Positions 1 to 5,117 of a stretch of DNA of 5,724 nucleotides are shown in pieces. The first letter of the stretch is position 1. Every line of letters starts with the position of its first letter. This DNA is from DHVE2 group archaeon (GTDB taxonomy: Archaea > Thermoplasmatota > Thermoplasmata > Thermoplasmatales > Aciduliprofundaceae). The notes under the pieces are model-generated. The model did no database searches. It had not been told where the DNA came from and saw nothing but the letters and a program-made list of their open reading frames with translations. The stretch covers positions 1-5,724 of the forward strand of contig WAOZ01000217.1 of assembly GCA_015520975.1 (NCBI GenBank), read 5' to 3'. The position numbers and the translations under genes are program-made.

Positions 1-52
1 ACATAAGACTATATATAATTTTTGATAAGTTACTTAGTAAATAGAATTTAGG

Positions 53-175
53 TATGACGAAAACATTTGAAAAATGCAGTATTTTCCGTATTCTCCTAGA
101 TAAGAAAATTTAAAAATATGACATGTTATGACAGGTCATGTAACTTGTCAGAAGTATATGCCAAAAATGTATGAC
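53..175. repeat. Four TATGAC hexamers in the left intergenic region
   Basis: The hexamer TATGAC occurs at 53-58, 117-122, 127-132 and 170-175, all in the same orientation, in an AT-rich region with no convincing gene (1-185). Two copies fall inside the left arm of the hairpin annotated separately. The spacing is irregular, so this is not a CRISPR array. The copies could be regulator sites for a gene left of the window or chance in AT-rich DNA. A TATATATAA stretch at about 10-18 could be a TATA box for a gene outside the window. Confidence 0.25.
106..150 (-). terminator. Hairpin plus T-tract terminator of the cobO-SCP2 operon
   Basis: Read on the minus strand, an imperfect inverted repeat (119-132 against 135-150; arms TGACAAGTTACATGAC and GTCATAACATGTCA, one mismatch and a two-base bulge) is followed at once by a T-rich run, TATTTTTAAATTTT. 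It lies about 35 bases after the stop codon of the SCP2-like gene. Archaeal termination depends mainly on T-tracts, so the T-run is the stronger part of the evidence and the hairpin may be accessory. The dyad could instead be an operator. Confidence 0.55.
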
Positions 176-185
176 AGAGGGATGA

Positions 186-518
186 CTATTTCAGCAACTC
201 ACCGATTAACAACTTATCCATCAATTTTGCGTTTATTTTTATCTTTTTGCTGAAATAAGCTGTTAAAGCGTCCATTTCTTTATTCAGAATTTTGTTGAAC
301 ACCTCGGTTGTGGTTATTACCGTAATATCTCCCTTAATATCTCCTTCCACTTCTTTGACATCACTTATGACCGCGTTCTCCAGATCGAAATAGTATGTTC
401 CATCGTCTTCAAACTTCACGACTATCCTGCGTTTCAGATTTTTGATTTTCTCTTTCCTAGAGTCTTCTTTTCTGTTGAATTTATCCACCAGATCCTGCAG
501 AATGTGTTTCATATCCAT
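186..518 (-). CDS. Small SCP2-like (sterol carrier protein 2 fold) lipid-binding protein
   Basis: A 110-residue soluble protein with no signal peptide or membrane segment. A charged N-terminal helix (residues 1-30) is followed by a strand-rich part with the SCP2 pattern: a YYFDLENAV strand (about 42-50), a GDITVITTTEVFNKIL segment (64-78), and a C-terminal stretch ending KIKINAKLMDKLLIGELL, which matches the usual 'small Gly-Asp ... kikvkGd...ll..ll' ending of SCP2 domains. The family binds lipids or other hydrophobic ligands in the cytosol; the ligand in archaea is unknown. The first ATG is chosen because AGGTGATG lies five bases upstream; a second in-frame ATG two codons later has poorer spacing. 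It begins 15 bases after the cobO stop and is surely co-transcribed with it, but the pairing does not reveal a shared function. Family call rests on pattern only. Confidence 0.7.
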   Translation of the reverse strand: MDMKHILQDLVDKFNRKEDSRKEKIKNLKRRIVVKFEDDGTYYFDLENAVISDVKEVEGDIKGDITVITTTEVFNKILNKEMDALTAYFSKKIKINAKLMDKLLIGELLK

Positions 519-530
519 TTCACATCACCT
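519..530 (-). promoter_or_regulatory. Shine-Dalgarno site for the SCP2-like gene
   Basis: On the minus strand AGGTGATG, complementary to the 3' end of archaeal 16S rRNA, sits five bases before the ATG at 518. As the second gene of an operon it needs a ribosome-binding site, in contrast to the leaderless first genes in this window. Confidence 0.7.
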
Positions 531-533
531 CGT

Positions 534-1043
534 TTAATATTCTATTCCTTCCCGCGCAAGCACGCCCTTTCTGAAATAGTGCTTTATTTCTTTCATCTCA
601 GTAACGAGATCCGCTTTCTCAATGAGATCATCTTTCGCATATCTGCCAGTTATAACCAGTTCCGTAGTTTCGGGTAATTGAGAAATCAAATCAAGCACAT
701 CGTTCAGAGACACCAGATTGAAATCTATTGCCACATTTAGTTCATCCAGTATGACAAGGTCATACCCATCATTTATTTTGGATTTGGCCAGTTTCAGGGC
801 ATTTTGCGCGAGTTCTATGTCCTCATCGGAAGGATTGTTTTTGTTCACGAATTTGTTCGTGCCGAATGCATAAACCTCAATACCCAATTTTCGAGCAGAA
901 ATCTGCTCACCGTAGCCATCGTCCGGTTTCATAAACTGTATAATACATACCCTTTTACCGCGTCCAGCCGCACGCATTGCCAGTCCAAATGCTGCAGTGG
1001 TCTTACCTTTGCCGTTGCCCGTGTAAATATGCACATAGCCCAT
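534..1043 (-). CDS. cobO: Corrinoid (cob(I)alamin / cob(I)yrinic acid a,c-diamide) adenosyltransferase
   Basis: This cytosolic enzyme (CobO/BtuR/CobA family, EC 2.5.1.17) transfers the 5'-deoxyadenosyl group of ATP to Co(I) corrinoids, giving adenosylcobalamin or its precursors in synthesis or salvage. The 169-residue protein begins almost directly with its P-loop, GNGKGKTT (residues 9-16), followed by AAFGLAMRAAGRGKRV, then IIQFMKP (34-40), a Walker B-like VILDELN (97-103), VITGRYA (130-136) and the family ending ADLVTEMKEIKHYFRKGVLAREGIEY-like block (144-169). It lacks the N-terminal extension of the E. coli enzyme (196 residues), as many archaeal members do. ATG at 1043 is the only start that keeps the P-loop near the N-terminus. 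There is only a weak AGGAT upstream, while a TATA element ends about 24 bases before the ATG, so the mRNA probably has a very short or no leader. First gene of a two-gene operon with the SCP2-like gene; divergent from moaA. Confidence 0.93.
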   Translation of the reverse strand: MGYVHIYTGNGKGKTTAAFGLAMRAAGRGKRVCIIQFMKPDDGYGEQISARKLGIEVYAFGTNKFVNKNNPSDEDIELAQNALKLAKSKINDGYDLVILDELNVAIDFNLVSLNDVLDLISQLPETTELVITGRYAKDDLIEKADLVTEMKEIKHYFRKGVLAREGIEY

Positions 1044-1066
1044 ATGAGAAGGGATATCCTGTGTTT

Positions 1067-1080
1067 CATTAAATAGTTTA
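1067..1080 (-). promoter_or_regulatory. TATA box of the cobO operon
   Basis: On the minus strand the sequence TAAACTATTTAATG contains a TATA-like element centred near 1074, about 30 bases before the cobO ATG. This is the normal archaeal distance for transcription starting at or just before the start codon. It shares a roughly 100-base region with the moaA promoter pointing the other way. Confidence 0.5.
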
Positions 1081-1110
1081 TGAAATTGTACGGAGTTTAT
1101 GTTATGTTTT

Positions 1111-1125
1111 CAAAACATTTATATC
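1111..1125 (+). promoter_or_regulatory. BRE and TATA box of moaA
   Basis: CAAAACATTTATATC combines an A-rich BRE-like stretch with a TATA box (TTTATAT, 1118-1124). Its centre is about 27 bases before the GTG at 1148, so transcription is expected to start at the start codon itself, and no Shine-Dalgarno sequence lies between. This is the best leaderless promoter in the window. Confidence 0.6.
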
Positions 1126-1147
1126 GTTATGTCCCATTGGGTACATC

Positions 1148-2074
1148 GTGCTGGATAGATTTGGCAGACCTGTTAAGAGTATCCGTGTATCAGTAACAGA
1201 AAGATGCAATCTCGCATGTTTTTACTGTCATCGTGAAGGGGAGTGGCATATACATCGTGAAGAAATGAGCCCTGAAGAGATTGAAAGAATACTGAAAATA
1301 GCGCGCGAACTGGATATAAGAAAGGTAAAGTTCACAGGTGGCGAGCCTCTCGTCAGAGAAGATTTTGTAGATATCGTTGCCCGCGCGGCGAAATATATGG
1401 ATAAAGACATATCGCTTACCACCAATGGAACTCTGCTGAAAAATTTTGCAGAAGATTTGAAAAAAGTTGGTGTGAGAAGAGTTAATGTCAGCCTAGACAC
1501 CCTCGATCGCAGAAAATACGAGCGAATCACGGGCAGAGATTCGCTGAATGATGTGATTGATGGAGTATACGCAGCGATGAATGCAGGAATGATACCCGTA
1601 AAACTCAATGTGGTGGTGCTCAGAGGTATAAACGATGACGAACTTGAAAATATGATATACTTTTCCGCCGATACTGGTGCAATACTGCAACTTATTGAGC
1701 TTGAGGTGCCACTGGAAAGGGAGAACTCCGAGTTTTTCAAAAAGTACCATGTTGACCTCTCCGACTTTGAGAGATATATTTCGAAAATGGCGGAAAAAGT
1801 GGAGTATAATGAACTGCATCGCAGAAAAAGATATTCGCTGAAAATCAATGATAAACGAGCCACCGTGGAATTCGTAAGGTCCATGCACAATACATCTTTC
1901 TGTATGAACTGCACTAGAATCAGACTTACCAGCGATGGGAAACTAAAACCATGCCTTCTCAGAAATGATAACCTCGTGGATTTGCTCACGCCACTCAGGA
2001 AAGGTGCATCTGATGACGAATTGAAAAAATTATTTAAACAGGCAATTCTTTTAAGGGAACCATACTGGAGGTGA
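1148..2074 (+). CDS. moaA: GTP 3',8-cyclase MoaA (radical SAM, molybdenum cofactor synthesis)
   Basis: MoaA converts GTP to 3',8-cyclo-GTP, which MoaC turns into cyclic pyranopterin monophosphate, the first step of molybdopterin synthesis. The 308-residue protein opens with the MoaA signature LDRFGRPVKSIRVSVTERCN. The radical SAM cysteines are C20, C24 and C27 (CX3CX2C) and are followed by the SAM-binding GGEP (64-67), the TTNGTLL block (91-97) and VSLDTL (114-119). The second, substrate-side 4Fe-4S cluster is held by C252, C255 and C269 (CX2CX13C, within the FCMNCTRIRLTSDGKLKPCL block). The protein ends REPYWR and lacks the C-terminal Gly-Gly of bacterial and human MoaA. The start is GTG with no Shine-Dalgarno, supported by the TATA box 27 bases upstream; an ATG at 1129 is out of frame and soon stops. 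The tungsten or molybdenum enzyme served is not in the window. Confidence 0.95.
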   Translation: MLDRFGRPVKSIRVSVTERCNLACFYCHREGEWHIHREEMSPEEIERILKIARELDIRKVKFTGGEPLVREDFVDIVARAAKYMDKDISLTTNGTLLKNFAEDLKKVGVRRVNVSLDTLDRRKYERITGRDSLNDVIDGVYAAMNAGMIPVKLNVVVLRGINDDELENMIYFSADTGAILQLIELEVPLERENSEFFKKYHVDLSDFERYISKMAEKVEYNELHRRKRYSLKINDKRATVEFVRSMHNTSFCMNCTRIRLTSDGKLKPCLLRNDNLVDLLTPLRKGASDDELKKLFKQAILLREPYWR

Positions 2075-2113
2075 AAATTTAAATATGGGTGGATTATTTA
2101 CCCCTTTGCATGC
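2074..2113 (+). promoter_or_regulatory. Box A and box B promoter of tRNA-Asn
   Basis: GAAAATTTAAATATG (2073-2087) supplies a BRE and a TTTAAATA box A (2078-2085); the ATGC at 2110-2113, spanning the first tRNA base, fits the archaeal box B start signal. The element begins on the moaA stop codon, so the tRNA has its own promoter with essentially no intergenic space before it. Confidence 0.65.
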
Positions 2114-2262
2114 CGCCGTAGCTTAGTTGGCTGGAGCGCCCGGCTGTTAACCGGGAGGTCGCAGGTTCGAATCCTGCCGGCGGCGCTGGAACTGTAGCGC
2201 AGGTAAGAAGGATTCGCACCCTTTCCCTTCTTCTCAAAACCAGTATTTTTCTTATTCATCAT
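2098..2262 (-). CDS. Possible small basic protein, antisense to tRNA-Asn (doubtful)
   Basis: A 54-codon minus-strand ORF begins MMNKKNTGFEKKGKGANPSY, a Lys/Gly-rich start, and then runs through the complement of the tRNA to a TAA at 2098-2100; the second half (RIRTCDLPVNSRALQP-like) is only the complement of the tRNA and is a familiar spurious translation of tRNA-Asn genes. In favour are a near-perfect Shine-Dalgarno AAGGAGGT (2271-2278) eight bases before ATG 2262 (an ATG at 2268 is also in frame) and a TATTTAAA element 25 bases upstream. Against are the tRNA overlap, the short length and no recognised family. The signals may instead belong to a broken gene or a short antisense transcript. 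Confidence 0.25.
   Translation of the reverse strand: MMNKKNTGFEKKGKGANPSYLRYSSSAAGRIRTCDLPVNSRALQPTKLRRHAKG
2112..2185 (+). tRNA. tRNA-Asn (anticodon GUU)
   Basis: A complete 74-base cloverleaf with no intron. The acceptor arms GCCGCCG (2112-2118) and CGGCGGC (2178-2184) pair perfectly, with G2185 as discriminator and no encoded CCA. The D-stem is GCTT/GAGC around the loop with GG at 2129-2130. The anticodon stem CCCGG/CCGGG (2139-2143, 2151-2155) encloses CTGTTAA, anticodon GTT at 2146-2148. The T-arm is GCAGG-TTCGAAT-CCTGC (2161-2177). It reads AAC and AAU codons. It sits directly before the CRISPR-Cas genes, a common place for horizontally acquired islands, but no second copy of its 3' end (an attachment repeat) is visible in the window. 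Confidence 0.97.
2205..2252 (+). terminator. Hairpin and T-tract after tRNA-Asn
   Basis: AAGAAGG (2205-2211) and CCTTCTT (2226-2232) can form a seven-pair stem with a 14-base loop, followed by TATTTTTCTTATTC (2244-2257). The T-run is the likely tRNA terminator. The stem may be fortuitous, since it overlaps the possible minus-strand small ORF. Confidence 0.4.
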
Positions 2263-2316
2263 TTTCATCAACCTCCTTGGACTTTAAATACCTGACGCGA
2301 TCCTTTTCATCATAAT

Positions 2317-2335
2317 TCGTGCAAAATTATTTATT
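2317..2335 (+). promoter_or_regulatory. Putative promoter of cas6
   Basis: GCAAAATTATTTATTGC (2321-2337) has an A-rich BRE-like part and an AT-rich TATA element centred near 2329, about 28 bases before the cas6 ATG. With no Shine-Dalgarno before cas6 (only GTTTATCTCTTAT), the message is probably leaderless. A second TTTAAATA at 2283-2290 could also serve, giving a leader of about 45 bases, or could act on the minus strand. Confidence 0.45.
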
Positions 2336-2357
2336 GCAATGAGAGTTTATCTCTTAT

Positions 2358-3095
2358 ATGCGCATCAAGGTGCATCTTCGGGGCTCTGGAATTTTGCCAT
2401 TTGATTACCATTATCATCTAAGTTCTGCAATGTACAAGTACAAAGAGATTGCAAACAGAGAATTATCTGCCCGATTGCACTACTCAAAAGAAATTAAAAC
2501 TTTTACATTTTCTGAGATTCAAGTTCCTAAAAGAAGAATTGGCAAGAGGGGTATTGAAATTCTGGATGATTATGCCTATATAATTTATTCCTCTCCAAAC
2601 AAAGATTACGTGGAAGCAATTGTTGAGGGAATGCTATCGGTGCCTGAACTCAGGGTTGGCGCCTTAAAATTCACAATAGAGAGTGTGGAAGTTTTACCAG
2701 TTCCCCAAATTGACTGGGGCAATGTACTTTTTAAAACACTTTCTCCTGTGGCGGTTCATACATTCGTTAATGGAAAGAAGGTACCACTCTATCCTACCGA
2801 TCCACAGTGGTACACAAATATAGAGAAGAACATAAAGCACCAGTACGAGAAAGTTTATGGTGAAAAGCATGAGGGACGGATAACTGTTGAAACTCTTGAA
2901 TTTAAACCCAAAAAATACGAGTTCAAAAAGAAACAGGGAAAAAAGGAGCAATCTGGAGCAGTCTATGCAGTTCACGGGCATTTTAGATTCAAAGGCGAAC
3001 CTGAGTTAATAAAATTTGCTTATGAAGCAGGAATCGGAGAACGTGGAGCACAGGGATTCGGATGCCTTAAAGTTGCAAAGAAGGAAAAGAAATAG
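2358..3095 (+). CDS. cas6: CRISPR-associated endoribonuclease Cas6
   Basis: Cas6 cuts the long CRISPR transcript within each repeat, giving crRNAs with an 8-base 5' handle for the Cascade complex. The 245-residue protein has the double ferredoxin-like layout. The N-terminal half contains the FDYHYHLSSAMYKY segment (15-28), and the C-terminus has the glycine-rich RNA-binding loop GIGERGAQGFGCL (225-237). Aligned by eye with P. furiosus Cas6, the catalytic Tyr31, His46 and Lys52 correspond to Y26, H41 and K47 with identical spacing, so the enzyme should be active. LSPVAVHTF (about 128-136) is the usual 'lSPi.v' strand. The first ATG is used; an ATG at 2339 is out of frame. It is separated from cas8 by 316 bases of degraded sequence and cas8 appears to have its own promoter, so cas6 may be a single-gene transcript. 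Confidence 0.93.
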   Translation: MRIKVHLRGSGILPFDYHYHLSSAMYKYKEIANRELSARLHYSKEIKTFTFSEIQVPKRRIGKRGIEILDDYAYIIYSSPNKDYVEAIVEGMLSVPELRVGALKFTIESVEVLPVPQIDWGNVLFKTLSPVAVHTFVNGKKVPLYPTDPQWYTNIEKNIKHQYEKVYGEKHEGRITVETLEFKPKKYEFKKKQGKKEQSGAVYAVHGHFRFKGEPELIKFAYEAGIGERGAQGFGCLKVAKKEKK

Positions 3096-3096
3096 A

Positions 3097-3346
3097 CGGC
3101 AAGAGGATAACTATTTCCGTTTCTGGCTTATTTATGTGTATCCATATAAAGAGGAGATGGAGTCAGATGATGAGTATTTGGTGTTTATAAAGAACGATTC
3201 CTCCAAGGTACACGGATCTGTTTGTAATGAAAAATCTGCAGGACATTGCGGGAATGAAATTCCCCAAAGCGGGCAGATGGTGGCACAAAGGCGAAGAGGC
3301 ACTATGCTTCGACTTTAGTGATGTTGGCAGGCGGATGGAATTGTAA
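3097..3346 (+). pseudogene. Remnant of an archaeal ATPase C-terminal DUF234 domain
   Basis: No intact gene lies between cas6 and cas8, but two frames read in sequence look like the DUF234 domain that ends archaeal DEXX/AAA-type ATPases. One frame gives DNYFRFWLIYVYPYKEE (3106-3156) and on to about IKND. The next frame, open from 3191, gives FVMKNLQDIAGMKFPKAGRWWHKGEE (to 3298) and then loses similarity, stopping at TAA 3344-3346. Family members carry 'DNf.rFWfryvyp' followed some 40-60 residues later by 'GRWW.k..EIDiva', the same order and distance. The ATPase part is absent and a one-base shift near 3217-3222 joins the halves, so this is a 3' fragment, not a working gene. A 100-codon open frame starting inside cas6 (3016) covers its first half and should not be taken as a separate gene. 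Identification is from remembered family patterns. Confidence 0.65.
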
Positions 3347-3377
3347 TATTCAGAAAAATGTAATTTTCGAATTATTC

Positions 3378-3395
3378 GGAAAAAAGTTTAAATAG
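3378..3395 (+). promoter_or_regulatory. BRE and TATA box of the cas8-cas7 operon
   Basis: GGAAAAAAGTTTAAATAG combines a purine-rich BRE with TTTAAATA (3387-3394), the same box as in front of the tRNA gene. By comparison with the moaA and tRNA promoters, transcription should start at about 3414-3418. This means the interference genes are transcribed separately from cas6, and it makes the ATG at 3412 borderline as a start. Confidence 0.6.
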
Positions 3396-3411
3396 TAAAA
3401 AAATCCTTATC

Positions 3412-5117
3412 ATGGTAAATGATGCTGGAGAGGTGATAAATATAGAAAATCAATGTGGTAATGGAGGGTTGCAATTTACAGGCAACTGGTTCATCGATGC
3501 CGGGATTTTGGGGTTTTCAAGGATGGCTGAGGGGGTGTTTACCTGACTACGCCAAAGATACACATCTCTCTGGACGAGCCAACGGGTGATTTCTGGGTCG
3601 ATAACGGAATTATCGCTCTTTACGAGTTGCTGGGTGAGGGAGAGCATGAGCTGGAGGAGGGGCTCTCTCGCTTATCTAACTACTTGGTGGAGCGGACTGG
3701 TAATGTAGGTTATTATTACGACCTCGATGAGGGGAAATTGAAGAAGTATGAATTGGAGAACTGGAAATATCCTTCAAATTATTTCATAAAAGTAGTTCCT
3801 CAGACAGACAAAATTAGGTTTAGTTGGAATGATTGTAAGGAATCTGGAGATCATTTGGTGTGTGTTGGCGCAAAAAAGTCAACTCATGAGAAACTCTCGA
3901 TAAACATCCCTTTAGATATCGTTGATGAGGTAAAGAAAAAGTACACAAAGAAAGGTCAGGTAGAATTATTTTTGGAACCCCCTAGAAGAAATATTGATAT
4001 ATCCATCGGTAAGAGAAAGGGCACCTGTGCCATATGCAGTACTGAGGATTATCTGGTAAAAGGTAAGCAGTGGATGTATCCTTTTCTTGTTGATCCAAGC
4101 AAATTTGGAAATTTTTATTCACACTCAAAGGGTATGGTAAATCTATGCCCCCGTTGTGCATTAGCAGGACTTGCCGCGTATACAAAATGGATTTATGTGA
4201 TCGAGGGTAAAGATTATCTCCATTTCTTTATGTTTCATTCTGATTTACGGACTTTAAAGGATCTTTATGAAGGTATGCTTAAACCCATATTTCTTGAGAA
4301 TGAGGGAAACAGGAGAAGGAACTTCTCACTAAAGTTTTCAGGAAAGTATGTACATGAGACAACGATGGGGCTTATTCTTACACTCTTTGAAAGACTTAAG
4401 ACCCAAGAGGGTGTGGATAGGGATATCGCTCAAATGTTCAGCGACTTCATTGAAGAATCACGGGGAGAGTTGCATCTTTTTGTAGCCTCTGGAAAACTTG
4501 GTAATGCATTCAATATGAGTAATCTCGTGGAATTTTCAAAGTTCAACGCTTTATATAGGCTTTATAATCTTTGGATAGATGCCGTTAAAAATATTTTCGA
4601 AGACGCAAAACCTCTTAAGATTATACCTGGCGTGTTTTTACAGTTTAAAGTTAAGATAGGTGATAGATGGGAAACACTTATTCGTGACAAGATATGCTGG
4701 AAAGTTTTAGAATTTGATGATCCATTACCACATATTGAGGAGTATCTTTACGATCCAAAGGGAAGCCAGCTTCGGGCAGGCACCCTTCATATTTTTGAAG
4801 TATATGCGAAGGAGGTGTTAAACGTGGAGGAAAAACATATAAAAATGTTGGCGGCATTTGGACACGAAATAGGGAAAGCATCTGCGGAGAAGAGAAGCAT
4901 GGATGTCCTTTATTCCATGAGAAACGCCAAAAACTTGGACGAGTTTCTGAGAGTGTTGAATGACATAAACTTCAAACTCGGGCTTACAGTTAACGAGGAT
5001 TTGCTGAAAATAGATAAAGATAGAATACTTGGGGTACCATGGGTTAGGATTAAAATCCTTCTCTCCATTTATGCTATGAATACATACTTACTAATCACAA
5101 AAGGAGGTGGTAAATAA
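3412..5117 (+). CDS. cas8: Cas8 large subunit (Cst1 / CXXC-CXXC type), frame broken by one base
   Basis: The large subunit of a type I Cascade complex, which binds the crRNA 5' end and recognises the PAM and target DNA. Restoring one base gives about 568 residues. Segment one (frame of ATG 3412) has QFTGNWFIDAGILGFSRMAEG, then stops at TGA 3544. Segment two is open from 3531 and continues PKIHISLDEPTGDFWVDNG to TAA 5117, with no ATG, GTG or TTG before TTG 3627. The break maps to GGGGG at 3531-3535. A sixth G, or a -1 slip, joins the frames. Restored residues C206/C209 (CAIC) and C246/C249 (CPRC) form the zinc-finger-like CXXC...CXXC of the Cst1 family. A helical part follows, ending LLSIYAMNTYLLIT. 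The start is uncertain: ATG 3412 is close to the predicted transcription start and GTG 3433 is also in frame. It overlaps cas7 by one base. Whether it is a pseudogene, a sequencing error or a real frameshift cannot be told here. Confidence 0.85.
5101..5110 (+). promoter_or_regulatory. Strong Shine-Dalgarno site for cas7
   Basis: AAGGAGGTGG lies six bases before the cas7 ATG and encodes the last residues of Cas8 (KGGGK). The strong site plus the TAATG overlap suggests cas7 is translated more often than cas8, in line with Cascade having several Cas7 subunits per complex. Confidence 0.75.

Noticed and set aside
1..185. CRISPR array in the left intergenic region because of repeated TATGAC
   Set aside because: The repeats are six bases at irregular spacing; no 24-37-base repeats with regular spacers occur here or elsewhere in the window.
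804..1076. Plus-strand 90-codon ORF over cobO
   Set aside because: It is the antisense shadow of cobO, with no ribosome-binding site and low-complexity, unfamiliar protein sequence.
1044..1147. Cobalamin riboswitch upstream of cobO
   Set aside because: The space before the cobO ATG is too short, has no recognisable B12-box, and the promoter implies almost no leader.
1228..1989. Minus-strand 253-codon ORF across moaA
   Set aside because: Ser/Leu-rich translation typical of the complement of a real gene; moaA on the other strand has all family motifs.
3016..3318. Plus-strand 100-codon ORF starting inside cas6
   Set aside because: Its first third is a frame shadow of cas6 and its middle is the first half of the DUF234 relic; similarity moves to the next frame, so it is not an intact gene.
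3627..5117. cas8 starting at TTG 3627
   Set aside because: Coding similarity extends upstream in this frame to 3531 and then in another frame to 3412; the TTG is internal to the domain and lacks a Shine-Dalgarno site.
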